From contig NZ_JAJBMO010000030.1 in the NCBI RefSeq assembly GCF_020537505.1, forward strand, positions 1-45,749: a DNA stretch of 45,749 nt, given 5' to 3'. Each line of letters starts with the position of its first letter. The stretch's first letter is position 1. The notes below the pieces were generated by a model. That model was given only the letters and a program-made list of their open reading frames with translations, searched no databases and was not told the DNA's origin. Made by a program: the position numbers and the translations under genes. Shown in pieces: positions 6,788 through 15,850 of this stretch. This DNA is from Blautia glucerasea (GTDB lineage: Bacteria; Bacillota; Clostridia; Lachnospirales; Lachnospiraceae).

Positions 6788-7338
6788 GAGTCATCGCAGG
6801 AAAAGCAAGACGACTAAACCTGAAAACTGTACCGGGCATGGAGACACGCCCCACCACAGACCGCATCAAAGAAACTCTTTTTAATATTCTTCAGCCTGAA
6901 CTTCTGGACTGTCGATTTCTTGATCTGTTCAGCGGAAGCGGCGCGATCGGCATCGAAGCATTAAGCCGTGGAGCTGCTCAGGCTGTTTTTGTTGAGAAAA
7001 ATCCCAAGGCATGTACCTGCATAAGAGAAAATCTTACATTTACAAAACTTGCAGATAGTGGTAAACTGCTGAACATGGACGTGCTGCAGGCCCTTCGTTC
7101 CTTAGAAGGAAAGGGCGTTTTCGACTGCATATTTATGGATCCTCCATATAACCATGAGCTGGAGCGCCAGGTTCTGGAATATCTCCAGGACAGCTGTATT
7201 CTGGATGAGAACACACTGATCATCATAGAAGCAGATCTGGCCACAGATTTTAGCTATGTGGAAGACCTTGGTTACAGACAGTTGCGTTCCAAAGAATACA
7301 AAACCAATAAGCATATCTTTTTATGTCGGGGAAAGTGA
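6784..7338 (+). CDS. rsmD: 16S rRNA (guanine966-N2)-methyltransferase
   Basis: Methyltransferase of 184 aa. It shows the RsmD entry RVIAGKARR, then RPTTDRIKETLFNIL, the SAM motif LDLFSGSGAIGIEALSRG and the catalytic DPPY at residues 119-122. It methylates the exocyclic amine of G966 in 16S rRNA. It starts inside the mgsA stop codon (ATGA) and is followed after 9 nt by coaD, the usual rsmD-coaD pairing in Firmicutes. Confidence 0.94.
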   Translation: MRVIAGKARRLNLKTVPGMETRPTTDRIKETLFNILQPELLDCRFLDLFSGSGAIGIEALSRGAAQAVFVEKNPKACTCIRENLTFTKLADSGKLLNMDVLQALRSLEGKGVFDCIFMDPPYNHELERQVLEYLQDSCILDENTLIIIEADLATDFSYVEDLGYRQLRSKEYKTNKHIFLCRGK

Positions 7339-7347
7339 GAAAAACAC

Positions 7348-7836
7348 ATGGTAATAGCTGTTTATCCAGGAAGTTTTGATCCGGCCACATACGGACATCT
7401 GGACATAATCAAGCGGGCAAGCGTCTCTTTCGACAAAGTAATCGTGGGCGTTTTGCATAATTCTGCAAAAAGTCCGTTGTTTTCTGTGGAAGAACGTGTT
7501 AATATACTAGAAAAGGCAACGAAAGACATGGAGAATGTAGAAATCAAGGCATTTGAAGGTCTTTCTGTAAATTTTGCCAGAGAAAATCATGCACAGGTAA
7601 TCGTGCGTGGGCTCCGGGCAGTAACAGATTTTGAGTTTGAACTTCAGATGGCACAGACCAATCGGGTACTTGCTCCGGATATTGACACCGTGTTTCTGAC
7701 GACAAGCCTGGAATACGCATACCTTAGTTCTACCATTATGAAAGAGGTAGCAGGCTATGATGGCGATCTGGGTAAATTTGCTCCGCCGGAAATTACCGAA
7801 GCTGTTAAGAAAAAGATGCACGATTTGAAGAAATAG
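7348..7836 (+). CDS. coaD: Phosphopantetheine adenylyltransferase
   Basis: Enzyme of 162 aa in the nucleotidyltransferase superfamily. [15 protein letters not shown] holds the T/HxGH-type site (His17), [13 protein letters not shown] binds substrate, and LSSTIMKE is the second phosphate-binding signature. It transfers AMP from ATP to 4'-phosphopantetheine, the penultimate step of CoA synthesis. It stands downstream of rsmD in the same operon. Confidence 0.95.
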   Translation: MVIAVYPGSFDPATYGHLDIIKRASVSFDKVIVGVLHNSAKSPLFSVEERVNILEKATKDMENVEIKAFEGLSVNFARENHAQVIVRGLRAVTDFEFELQMAQTNRVLAPDIDTVFLTTSLEYAYLSSTIMKEVAGYDGDLGKFAPPEITEAVKKKMHDLKK

Positions 7837-7853
7837 AATAAGGAGAGTTTACT

Positions 7854-8489
7854 ATGAGCAGCAGAATTGAACAGATCATTGAAGAAATCGAAGAGTATGT
7901 AGACAGCTGTAAATATCAGCCACTTTCTACAACTAAGATTGTAGTAAATAAGGAAGAAATCGAGGAGCTACTTCGTGAGCTTCGTCTTAAGACACCAGAC
8001 GAGATCAAGCGTTATCAGAAGATCATCAGCAATAAGGATGCTATCCTCGAGGATGCACAGACCAAGGCTGATGCCCTGATCGCAGATGCACAGAACAAAG
8101 CTCAGGAGCTTGTTACCCAGCATGAGATCATGCAGAAGGCGTATGCACAGGCAAACGAGACCATCAATGCAGCGAACCGTCAGGCACAGGAGATCCTGGA
8201 TTCCGCTACACAGGATGCCAACAGCATTCGTCTTAGCGCCATCACCTATACAGACGACATGATGGCGAATATCGGTTCCGTACTTACCCAGACTCTTGAG
8301 GATGCAGGCGGCAAGTATAAGGGATTTATTGATGCTCTTCAAACTTGCATGGATGTTGTAAACCACAATCGTCAGGAACTTGCACCGCAGACTGCTCAGG
8401 CTGCAGCTATGTCTGGTTCCTATCAGCCGGCAGACACAGAGGCTTCCAAGGAAGATGAGGCGCTTCTGGACGAGCTTGGAGACAACTAA
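7854..8489 (+). CDS. Coiled-coil protein, DivIVA/ATPase subunit H-like
   Basis: Protein of 211 aa with no enzyme motif. Residues about 30-130 are a continuous Ala/Gln/Glu-rich helix (repeats such as DAQTKADALIADAQNKAQE), typical of a long coiled coil. The N-terminal part (VVNKEEIEELLRELRLKTPDEI) resembles the membrane-end segment of DivIVA-family proteins. Such proteins follow coaD in many Lachnospiraceae and are often labelled subunit-H-like ATPase, though no catalytic role is visible. A cell-division or envelope scaffold role is an inference. The last 30 residues are acidic and low complexity. Confidence 0.75.
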   Translation: MSSRIEQIIEEIEEYVDSCKYQPLSTTKIVVNKEEIEELLRELRLKTPDEIKRYQKIISNKDAILEDAQTKADALIADAQNKAQELVTQHEIMQKAYAQANETINAANRQAQEILDSATQDANSIRLSAITYTDDMMANIGSVLTQTLEDAGGKYKGFIDALQTCMDVVNHNRQELAPQTAQAAAMSGSYQPADTEASKEDEALLDELGDN

Positions 8490-8500
8490 TTCTGTTGCAT

Positions 8501-9430
8501 TTATAGCAGACATAAGAATATAAGTGTAAGCACAGCTGTGATTGCTGTGTTCATACATTTTGCAGAAGCGTACAGGTGAAGGGAGATCTCCTTTCCAAGT
8601 ACGCTTTTTGTTTGTGCCATTATACAGATCCCACCGAATGCACTCATACAAAGGGCCAGGAGCATACGCAATGGATAGGGAAAACCAGATAGCAAAAGAC
8701 CGTGAAGTCCGGTGGTTATTTCCAGTGTTCCAAGGAAAAGATATTTTCCCGTTTCCGGCAGAAACCAGAAATGTCCGATAGCTGCTGAAAGGATGGAGAA
8801 CAGCAGAATATAGCCTCCTAATTTTGTCATTGTCTCAAAGCTGTTCATAATCACAGAATCAAGAAGCCCGGCTGTAGTTTGAGCTATGGGGCTTTTGCAT
8901 TCGGGATAAAAGGATGGGGCAGAATGTTTTTCATATAACACAAAACGAAAAAAACACATACAGATCATATCTGCCAGCAACAAAATCCCCACAAGCACGC
9001 TGGTCTTTATCTGTCCTTCCAGGCAGATCTGCCCTACATAGGTGATCAGAAATGCAGGGCTTGGGTTGTTGCAAAAGGTTAAAAGATACTCGGTTTCCTG
9101 ACGGCTGATTTTCCCGGCATAATACAGGTCTGCCGCTAATTTTGCACCCATAGGATAACCGGTAAGCAGTCCAAGAAGAAAGACATATGTTCCCCCTGGA
9201 GAAAGTCCGAAAACCGTCTTGAAAAAAGGCGCAATTGGATGTAAAATTTTTGCGATTCCATCTGTATGGACCAAAATCCCAGTAAGGATCATAAAAGGCA
9301 GAAGAGTGGGAAGCAAGGTCTCCAGCCACAGCTTCAGTCCATCTCTGGAAGCAACAAGTGCTTCCGCTGGAAAGCATAGAAAGAAAAGCAACAGTAGAAA
9401 AATGAGAAGCAGGGAGATTTTTTTCTTCAT
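8501..9430 (-). CDS. ylbJ: Sporulation integral membrane protein YlbJ-like
   Basis: Polytopic membrane protein of 309 aa with a hydrophobic N-terminus, then GLKLWLETLLPTLLPFMILT and LLGLLTGYPMGAKLAADLY. The nucleoside-recognition (gate) motif GYPMGAK and the PSPAFLITYVG segment are characteristic of YlbJ/SpoIIIAE-like gate proteins. It is shorter than the Bacillus protein but typical for clostridia. It is expected in the membrane of sporulating cells. It is convergent with the coiled-coil gene, the two stops being 11 nt apart. Confidence 0.85.
   Translation of the reverse strand: MKKKISLLLIFLLLLFFLCFPAEALVASRDGLKLWLETLLPTLLPFMILTGILVHTDGIAKILHPIAPFFKTVFGLSPGGTYVFLLGLLTGYPMGAKLAADLYYAGKISRQETEYLLTFCNNPSPAFLITYVGQICLEGQIKTSVLVGILLLADMICMCFFRFVLYEKHSAPSFYPECKSPIAQTTAGLLDSVIMNSFETMTKLGGYILLFSILSAAIGHFWFLPETGKYLFLGTLEITTGLHGLLLSGFPYPLRMLLALCMSAFGGICIMAQTKSVLGKEISLHLYASAKCMNTAITAVLTLIFLCLL
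8566..8609 (+). terminator. Terminator for the coaD operon embedded in the ylbJ 3' coding end
   Basis: AAGCGTAC (8566-8573) pairs with GTACGCTT (8599-8606), followed by TTTG. The loop contains the perfect palindrome GGAGATCTCC. The hairpin lies inside the last codons of ylbJ on the other strand, so one sequence serves both purposes. Confidence 0.55.
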
Positions 9431-9575
9431 GTTAACCTCACACTTTATAAAAGCTGCATTATTTTGAAGATAAATATTTTGAAAGCGAAAAGCCGTATAT
9501 AAAATTTATATTATAACTTTTCATTTAAATACCGTAAAACACATAAAAGAATACAAAACCCGGAGGTAATTTCAC

Positions 9576-11027
9576 ATGGCTATTTTAGAAAATTATGAAC
9601 CGAAGAATGTTTTTCATTATTTTGAAGAGATCTGCAGTATTCCACACGGTTCTGGAAACACAAAGCAGATCAGCGATTATCTGGTGAATTTCGCCAAAGC
9701 CCATCAGTTCAGATATGTACAGGACGAGATGAACAACGTTGTAATCTATAAGCCAGCCACCCCTGGTTATGAGAATGCCCCGACCCTAATCCTTCAGGGA
9801 CATATGGATATGGTTTGTGAAAAGCGCCTGGATGTGGAGCATGATTTTACGGCAGAGGGCTTGAAGTTAGAAGTGGATGGGGATTATTTATCTGCTGAGG
9901 GAACCACCCTTGGAGGAGATGACGGAATCGCAGTTGCTTACGGGCTGGCAATCCTTGACAGTACTGATTTAAGCCATCCGGCACTGGAAGTTGTTTTTAC
10001 AGTTGACGAGGAGATCGGACTTCTTGGCGCAGATGGATTCGACTGCAGCGTATTAAAGGGCAGAAGGATGATCAATCTGGATTCTGAAGAAGAGGGCCGC
10101 CTCTGGGTGAGCTGTGCAGGCGGCGTAAGCGGCAATTCTTATCTTCCGGTACAGAGGGTAAAAGCCTCTGGCGAAAAAGTATCTGTAAAAATTACTGGTC
10201 TTACCGGTGGGCATTCCGGTGCAGAAATCCACAAAAGCCGGGCAAGCGCCAATATTCTTATTGGACAGTTTCTTTATGAGCTTGGCAGAATCTGCGGCTA
10301 TGCCCTGAAGGACCTGGAAGGCGGTCTGAAGGATAATGCCATTCCAAGAGAATGTACCGCAGCACTTCTGGTCCTGCCAGAAGAGGTTTCCCTGGTCACT
10401 TCCCAGGCAGAGAAAATGCAGGCTGCTTTTCGGGAAGAATATGCAGGCTCTGATGAGAACATTACCATTCAGGTAACAAAAGAGGGCAATGAAGATGCAG
10501 AGGTTCTTCACCCAACCAGCCAGGAAAAGGTGATTTTCTTCCTTATGAACCTTCCTTTTGGAGTGAAGAAAATGAGCGGTACCATTGAGGGGCTGGTAGA
10601 AACCTCCTGCAACCCTGGAATTATGAAGCTGTACCGGGACGAATTATTTGTGCAGACAAGTATCCGAAGTTCCGTTGGTTCTGCAAAAGAGGCCCTTTCC
10701 CACAAAATTCAGTATCTCAGCGAATTTCTTGGCGGCGAGTATGATACGGAGGGAAATTATCCAGCCTGGGAATACCGCAAGGATTCCGGACTTCGTGATA
10801 AAATGGTTGAAGTTTACAAGGAGATGTATCACCAGGATCTGCAGGTAGTTGCCATCCACGCCGGACTGGAATGTGGCCTTTTCTATGAGAGAATGGAAGG
10901 GTTGGATTGTACTTCCCTTGGTCCGAACATCCTGGATATTCACACCTACGAAGAACGCCTGGACATGCCATCTGTAAAACGTGTCTGGGAGTACCTGGTG
11001 AAGGTTCTGGAAGCCTTGAAGGACTGA
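9576..11027 (+). CDS. pepD: Aminoacyl-histidine dipeptidase (M20, PepD type)
   Basis: Metallo-dipeptidase of 483 aa, almost exactly the E. coli PepD length. The metal site is visible as His76 and Asp78 in LQGHMDMVCEK, the bridging Asp in LGGDDGIAVAYG (114-116), Glu145-Glu146 in VDEEIGLLGA, and Asp in NLDSEEEG. GLTGGHSGAEIHK begins the lid/dimer domain. It hydrolyses Xaa-His and other dipeptides in the cytoplasm. It has its own ribosome binding site (CGGAGG) and stands alone between a divergent ylbJ and a terminator. Confidence 0.94.
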   Translation: MAILENYEPKNVFHYFEEICSIPHGSGNTKQISDYLVNFAKAHQFRYVQDEMNNVVIYKPATPGYENAPTLILQGHMDMVCEKRLDVEHDFTAEGLKLEVDGDYLSAEGTTLGGDDGIAVAYGLAILDSTDLSHPALEVVFTVDEEIGLLGADGFDCSVLKGRRMINLDSEEEGRLWVSCAGGVSGNSYLPVQRVKASGEKVSVKITGLTGGHSGAEIHKSRASANILIGQFLYELGRICGYALKDLEGGLKDNAIPRECTAALLVLPEEVSLVTSQAEKMQAAFREEYAGSDENITIQVTKEGNEDAEVLHPTSQEKVIFFLMNLPFGVKKMSGTIEGLVETSCNPGIMKLYRDELFVQTSIRSSVGSAKEALSHKIQYLSEFLGGEYDTEGNYPAWEYRKDSGLRDKMVEVYKEMYHQDLQVVAIHAGLECGLFYERMEGLDCTSLGPNILDIHTYEERLDMPSVKRVWEYLVKVLEALKD

Positions 11028-11081
11028 TGTTTTTATTGTCTGCAAACACGCTCTAATCTATGGAATTATCCTCATACAAAC

Positions 11082-11119
11082 CAGCTGTACTACATATTTT
11101 CAGTGCAGCTGATTTTTTT
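11082..11119 (+). terminator. Rho-independent terminator of pepD
   Basis: CAGCTGTACT (11082-11091) pairs with AGTGCAGCTG (11102-11111) with one wobble and is followed by a run of seven T. Confidence 0.88.
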
Positions 11120-11205
11120 GTTCTATTTTTTTTATTTTCCCATATATTATCTGAGGGTAAAAAATTCACCCTATAGTTTCCCATATGTTTAAGAGAGGAA
11201 ATGCC

Positions 11206-12039
11206 ATGAAAAGAAAGACCGGAAAATATCTGCTCCTTCTTCTTTTTCTCCTGCTGTCACTTACCTTGCTTCAGAATTTTATTCAGCAAAGAAGCCAGAC
11301 TTCCCTGTTAAATTCGGATACCTGTTTTACAGAAGCCTTCCGGGAACAGGCCCTGAGACCTGAGCTTTATGCGCAGCTTGACGAAAAAGAATATCCGGAC
11401 AGGGAATTTGCTGATCTTCTTACTGCAACTATGTTAAATGGAAAATTTTTTCCAAGACGTCTTTCCCGGAACAATGAAGCTTACCTGCGCTTCAAGCCCG
11501 AAGACTATTATGATCTGAGAAGCTGTTACCTGGCTGTCTGGAAAGATTTGGAAACGTTTCCCATTCCTGTCAGGGCAGATGGAGAAATAGAAGAAGAGAT
11601 TTTTTATGAAAACACCTTTGGGGCTGACCGAAGCTATGGTGGAAGCCGGAAGCACGAAGGCTGTGATCTCTTTGGCACAATTTCTCAGTCCGGATTTTAT
11701 CCTGTGATATCTATGACTTCTGGCAGCATAGAAAAAATCGGATGGCTTCCTCTTGGGGGATATCGGATCGGGATCCGTTCTTCCCATGGTGGGTATTTTT
11801 ATTATGCACATCTGGAATCCTATGAAAAAAATTTCCAGATAGGAGAAACGGTGGAGGCCGGACAGATCCTTGGATTTATGGGGAATACCGGATATGGAGA
11901 GGAAGGCACTTCTGGAAAATTTCCAGTCCATCTTCATCTTGGAATCTATGTAAATCCAAAGGGAAAAGAGGAGCTGAGTGTGAACCCTTACTATGTTTTA
12001 CGTGCCATGGAGAAAAAAGTAAAAAAGTATACATATTGA
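11206..12039 (+). CDS. Membrane-anchored M23 family peptidase
   Basis: Protein of 277 aa. Residues about 8-24 are one hydrophobic anchor or uncleaved signal. A linker domain follows. The M23/LytM domain starts near 140 with KHEGCDLFG (His150, Asp154), then YYAHLESY and VHLHLGIY (His242, His244), completing the zinc site. It should cut peptidoglycan peptide bridges outside the membrane. The ATG at 11206 is 5 nt from AGAGGAA and preferred over an in-frame ATG 7 codons earlier. Its product resembles SpoIIQ/LytM-type proteins, though a sporulation role is not shown. Confidence 0.87.
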   Translation: MKRKTGKYLLLLLFLLLSLTLLQNFIQQRSQTSLLNSDTCFTEAFREQALRPELYAQLDEKEYPDREFADLLTATMLNGKFFPRRLSRNNEAYLRFKPEDYYDLRSCYLAVWKDLETFPIPVRADGEIEEEIFYENTFGADRSYGGSRKHEGCDLFGTISQSGFYPVISMTSGSIEKIGWLPLGGYRIGIRSSHGGYFYYAHLESYEKNFQIGETVEAGQILGFMGNTGYGEEGTSGKFPVHLHLGIYVNPKGKEELSVNPYYVLRAMEKKVKKYTY

Positions 12040-12060
12040 TAACAATTTTTTCGAAATATA

Positions 12061-12143
12061 TGCTATAATAATTAGACATATGGGCAGCTCAACAATATTT
12101 AGCAGCAGAACAGATTTTATAGGCTCTGTTATTTTGCCCATAT
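12061..12143 (+). promoter_or_regulatory. Promoter and structured leader of the alarmone synthetase gene
   Basis: TGCTATAAT (12061-12069) is an extended -10 without a clear -35. The transcript would begin near 12076. ATATGGGCA (12078-12086) pairs with TGCCCATAT (12135-12143), and AACAGA (12109-12114) with TCTGTT (12125-12130) inside it. The closed structure occupies almost the whole leader up to the TAAGGAG ribosome binding site. Confidence 0.6.
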
Positions 12144-12162
12144 CCGGTAAGGAGCGAATTAT

Positions 12163-13005
12163 ATGGAAATACAGTTATGGAGAAGCATTTTATGCCCCTA
12201 CGAGCTGGCGGTCAGGGAACTGATCGTCAAATTTGAGCACATTATCAGTGAACACAGAGAAAATGATCTGTATTCCCCCATTGAACAGGTAAGCGGACGT
12301 GTGAAGAGCGTATCCAGCATCCTGGAGAAAATGCAGCGCAAGCATATTCCCATGGAGCGCATGGAGGAGGAAGTAGAAGACATTGCTGGAATCCGCATTA
12401 TCTGTCAGTTTGAGGAAGATATTGAGACAGTAGCGTCTCTGATCCAGAATCGGTCTGATATGACCATCAAAAGCGAGAAGAATTATCTGAAGCATGTGAA
12501 GCAGAGCGGTTACAGAAGTCTTCATCTGATCATTTATTATACGGTGGAAACCTTAAATGGTCCCCGAAAGCTGCAGGCGGAGATTCAGATCCGTACCATG
12601 GCAATGGACTTCTGGGCTACCATTGAGCATTCTCTTCAGTACAAGTATAAAGGAGACATGCCGCCTCATGTGGCAGATCGTCTGACCAATGCGGCAAATG
12701 CCATTATTCTGTTGGATCAGGAGATGTCCTCTGTTCGAAATGAGATTATGGATGCTCAGAATTCTTCACAGATGCAGTCGAATCTTGTGAAAGATATTCT
12801 CAATAATATAGAGAACCTTTACCGTGTATCCAGCGAGCGGGAGGTGATTAAGATCCAGACGGAATTTCTCAGGGTTTTCCATACCAAGGATCTGAAACAG
12901 TTGGAGCGTTTTCACAGACAGCTGGATATTATTGCGGAAGGCTACCGTGCCCAGGCTGTCTACCATGAGGTCGGACACCAGCCGGGTAAGAGCTGTATTT
13001 CGTAA
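12163..13005 (+). CDS. Small alarmone synthetase (RelQ/YjbM-type GTP pyrophosphokinase)
   Basis: RelA/SpoT synthetase-domain protein of 280 aa without hydrolase, TGS or ACT domains. The ATP/GTP site is seen in GRVKSVSSILEKMQRK (45-60), EDIAGIRIICQF (72-83), GYRSLHLIIYY (116-126) and EIQIRTMAMDFWATIEH (140-156). It transfers pyrophosphate from ATP to GTP or GDP to make (p)ppGpp. RelQ is about 210 aa. The extra roughly 70 residues form a helical tail (about 180-265) likely used for oligomerisation. The gene is monocistronic behind a structured leader, which suggests post-transcriptional control. Confidence 0.92.
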   Translation: MEIQLWRSILCPYELAVRELIVKFEHIISEHRENDLYSPIEQVSGRVKSVSSILEKMQRKHIPMERMEEEVEDIAGIRIICQFEEDIETVASLIQNRSDMTIKSEKNYLKHVKQSGYRSLHLIIYYTVETLNGPRKLQAEIQIRTMAMDFWATIEHSLQYKYKGDMPPHVADRLTNAANAIILLDQEMSSVRNEIMDAQNSSQMQSNLVKDILNNIENLYRVSSEREVIKIQTEFLRVFHTKDLKQLERFHRQLDIIAEGYRAQAVYHEVGHQPGKSCIS

Positions 13006-13018
13006 AGCTGTCCGAAAA

Positions 13019-13041
13019 ATGTTACTGTTCGCTGGTAATAT
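13019..13041 (+). repeat. Small hairpin related to the element at 17970
   Basis: TGTTACTGTTCGCTGGTAAT forms a short stem with one G-U pair (ATGTTAC/GTAATAT). The GTTACTGTTC core recurs in the complement of the hairpin at 17970-17998. It may be a decayed copy of an interspersed palindromic repeat. Confidence 0.35.
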
Positions 13042-13165
13042 TCCACGAAGTGTTTTTTGTGAAAAAGTTCACAGAAACCCCGATAATACATGACTGTCCA
13101 GTCCATTCGCGTTTTAGCATCCACAGGCGGATAGAAGCAGGGCAGTACATAGGAGAAAAATATAG

Positions 13166-15091
13166 ATGTCACAATTTTTACCAGTTACAAAAAAAGATAT
13201 GGAGGCCAGAGGCTGGGAGCAGTTGGATTTTGTCTACGTGACAGGAGACGCTTACGTGGATCATTCCTCGTTTGGAACAGCCATCATCAGCCGTCTTCTG
13301 GAGAGCCGGGGCTACAAGGTGGGAATCATCCCCCAGCCGGACTGGAGACGCAAAGAGAGCATAGCCGTACTTGGGGAGCCTCGTCTTGGATTCCTTGTAA
13401 GCGCAGGCAATATGGACTCCATGGTAAATCATTATACCGTTGCGAAGAAGCACCGCCAGAAGGATTCCTATTCTCCTGGCGGTAAAATGGGTCTGCGCCC
13501 GGACCGGGCCGTAATCGTATACAGTAATCTCATTCGTCAGACTTTTAAGAAAACTCCTATTATTCTTGGGGGAATCGAGGCAAGTCTCAGGCGGATGGCA
13601 CACTACGATTACTGGGAAAATAAGGTAAAGCACAGCATTCTTATAGATTCCGGTGCCGATCTGATCTCCTACGGGATGGGAGAGCATTCCATAATTGAAA
13701 TTGCAGAGGCTCTTGACAGCGGCATTCCTGTGGCGGAGATCACTTATGTGGCAGGTACGGTTTACAAGTGTAAAGATCTGTCCCGCGCCTATGCCCCCAT
13801 TGTGCTTCCCTCTTACGAGGCAGTAAAAGAGGACAAGATGTCTTATGCCAAAAGCTTTGCCATCCAGTATCAGAATACGGATCCGTTTACAGCAGGAACC
13901 ATGGCAGAGTCTTATGGAAATAAGGGATATGTGATCCAGAATCCGCCAGCCCTTCCCCTTACCCAGAATGAAATGGATGATGTATATGATCTTCCTTATG
14001 TAGGAAGCTATCATCCCATGTATGAAAAAGACGGCGGGATCCCGGCACTGGAGGAGATCAGGTTCAGTCTTACCAGCAACCGGGGCTGCTTCGGAAGCTG
14101 CAGCTTTTGTGCCCTAACCTTCCATCAGGGAAGAATCCTGCAGACCAGAAGCCACGAATCCATTCTAAAAGAAGCTGTTCACATGACAGAAGAGAAGGAT
14201 TTCAAGGGCTATATCCATGATGTAGGCGGACCTACCGCAGATTTCCGCCAGCCCTCCTGCCAGAAGCAGCTGACCAGGGGCGTTTGTAAGAACCGGCATT
14301 GCCTGTTTCCGGAGCCCTGTAAGAATCTGACTGCCGACCACAAAGATTACGTGTCCCTTCTTCGAAAGCTGCGTAATCTTCCAAAGGTAAAAAAGGTATT
14401 TGTCCGGTCCGGGGTCCGGTTTGATTATGTGCTGGCAGATCCAGACAAGACCTTTCTCAATGAGCTTGCCAAATATCACGTAAGCGGACAGCTTCGTGTG
14501 GCACCGGAGCATGTTTCAAACCAGGTGCTGAAATATATGGGAAAGCCGTCTCATGAAGTATACCAGAAGTTTTTAGAGGAATTTGATAAAGCGAATCAGA
14601 AAGCCGGATTGCAGCAGTTTGCAGTTCCCTATTTCATGTCCTCCCACCCGGGATGTACTATGAAGGAAGCGGTAAAGCTGGCGGAGTATGTCCGTGAGCT
14701 TGGCTTTACTCCGGAACAGGTGCAGGATTTTTATCCCACACCATCTACCTTATCCACTTGTATGTATTATACGGGTATCCATCCGCTTACGGGCGAGAAG
14801 GTCTATGTGCCTAAGAACGCCCATGAGAAATCTATTCAGCGCGCCCTGATGCAGTATAAAAATCCAGCCAACAGAGAGCTGGTGTTGGAGGGCTTGAAAA
14901 TTGCAGGACGCATGGATCTGGTTGGATATGGGGAAAAATGCCTGATTAGACCGATCCGGGAAGGTCATGGCGGAGACAGATATCCTGAAAATTCCGGACG
15001 CAGTAAAACTTCAAGACATAGTACAGGGAATCGTGTCCCTGCCCCCAGAAAAACCATCCGCAACAATCACACAAGAAAAAAACAGAAATAG
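13166..15091 (+). CDS. YgiQ-family radical SAM protein
   Basis: Protein of 641 aa of the YgiQ (UPF0313) family. The N-terminal domain begins DFVYVTGDAYVDHSSFG and includes LGGIEASLRRMAHYDYW. The radical SAM core has Cys308, Cys312 and Cys315 in GCFGSCSFC (CxxxCxxC). A second Cys-rich stretch follows (SCQKQLTRGVCKNRHC). GLKIAGRMDLVG sits near the C-terminus, with a basic low-complexity tail of about 40 residues. The reaction is not established for the family, and a tRNA or protein modification is only a guess. The start is set by AGGAG about 9 nt upstream. The stop overlaps the ribosome binding site of the next gene, so they are co-transcribed. Confidence 0.92.
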   Translation: MSQFLPVTKKDMEARGWEQLDFVYVTGDAYVDHSSFGTAIISRLLESRGYKVGIIPQPDWRRKESIAVLGEPRLGFLVSAGNMDSMVNHYTVAKKHRQKDSYSPGGKMGLRPDRAVIVYSNLIRQTFKKTPIILGGIEASLRRMAHYDYWENKVKHSILIDSGADLISYGMGEHSIIEIAEALDSGIPVAEITYVAGTVYKCKDLSRAYAPIVLPSYEAVKEDKMSYAKSFAIQYQNTDPFTAGTMAESYGNKGYVIQNPPALPLTQNEMDDVYDLPYVGSYHPMYEKDGGIPALEEIRFSLTSNRGCFGSCSFCALTFHQGRILQTRSHESILKEAVHMTEEKDFKGYIHDVGGPTADFRQPSCQKQLTRGVCKNRHCLFPEPCKNLTADHKDYVSLLRKLRNLPKVKKVFVRSGVRFDYVLADPDKTFLNELAKYHVSGQLRVAPEHVSNQVLKYMGKPSHEVYQKFLEEFDKANQKAGLQQFAVPYFMSSHPGCTMKEAVKLAEYVRELGFTPEQVQDFYPTPSTLSTCMYYTGIHPLTGEKVYVPKNAHEKSIQRALMQYKNPANRELVLEGLKIAGRMDLVGYGEKCLIRPIREGHGGDRYPENSGRSKTSRHSTGNRVPAPRKTIRNNHTRKKQK

Positions 15092-15101
15092 GAGTGTTTT
15101 C

Positions 15102-15713
15102 ATGAAATTAACGCAGACGAACAAAGGAGAATTCGGATACCTGAAGCGTGAGCGGAAACGGAGGATCATCATTGCCGCGATCATGCTTGGCGTCCCCGTT
15201 TTTATTTTCATCAGTATGTGGATCTATCTTGGCACCAGAAATTCCATCTGGACCATCATTGCACTGGTTGGCTCCCTTCCAGGCTGTAAGGCAGTGGTAG
15301 ATGTGATCATGGTTTATCTGGCCAGGCCCGTAGATCCGGCTCTGTACAAGAAGATCAACGCTCATCAGGGAGAGCTTGTAATGGCATATGAGATGTACAT
15401 GACTTTTTATGAAAAGAAGTGCGCCATAGATGCCATTGCCGTATGCGGAAATACAGTTGTGGGTTACACCAGTGATCCGAAAGCTGATACGAATTTTATG
15501 GCGGCAGAAGCCCAGAAGCTGATCCGTAAAAATGGTTATAAGGTAGATGTAAAGATCTTAAGTGAGCTTCGCCCTTTCCTGGAGCGGCTGGACTCCATGA
15601 ACGAGCACAGGGAATCCTTAGAAGAGGGACTTCGCTTTACTCCGGACGAAAGATATCCTGATTTTACCAGGGATGACATGGTGAAGCATGTGATATTGAA
15701 TTTGTGTATCTGA
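15102..15713 (+). CDS. Unknown membrane protein
   Basis: Protein of 203 aa not assigned to a function. Two hydrophobic helices (about 21-44 and 50-75) follow a basic N-terminus (KRERKRRI), giving a hairpin in the membrane with both ends probably inside. A soluble domain of about 125 residues follows, with mixed charge (EAQKLIRKNGYKVDVKILSE) and no visible catalytic motif. The ATG follows AGGAG by 9 nt. It is co-transcribed with the YgiQ gene, and the pairing is its only functional clue. Confidence 0.75.
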   Translation: MKLTQTNKGEFGYLKRERKRRIIIAAIMLGVPVFIFISMWIYLGTRNSIWTIIALVGSLPGCKAVVDVIMVYLARPVDPALYKKINAHQGELVMAYEMYMTFYEKKCAIDAIAVCGNTVVGYTSDPKADTNFMAAEAQKLIRKNGYKVDVKILSELRPFLERLDSMNEHRESLEEGLRFTPDERYPDFTRDDMVKHVILNLCI

Positions 15714-15850
15714 TGCTAAAATAGTGTAAACTAAGCAGCTTCCCCATAAATGCAGAAGCTTAATTTATGAAACATCAGTATTTGAGAAATACAGAATATA
15801 TTTCCAGTATAGTATAATGAATTTAATTCCACATTTGACAGGATATCCAT

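Noticed and set aside
7968..8651. 227-residue reading frame on the minus strand opposite the coiled-coil gene
   Set aside because: Cys/Leu-rich, no family features, no ribosome binding site. It is an antisense shadow of a helical repetitive gene.
13178..14014. 278-residue minus-strand reading frame opposite the YgiQ gene
   Set aside because: It lies fully within a well-supported gene and shows no motif of its own.
15733..15765. Terminator between the unknown membrane protein and the pseudouridine synthase
   Set aside because: The possible stem (AGCTTC/GAAGCT) needs a 3-nt bulge and lacks a T tract, so it is too weak to annotate.
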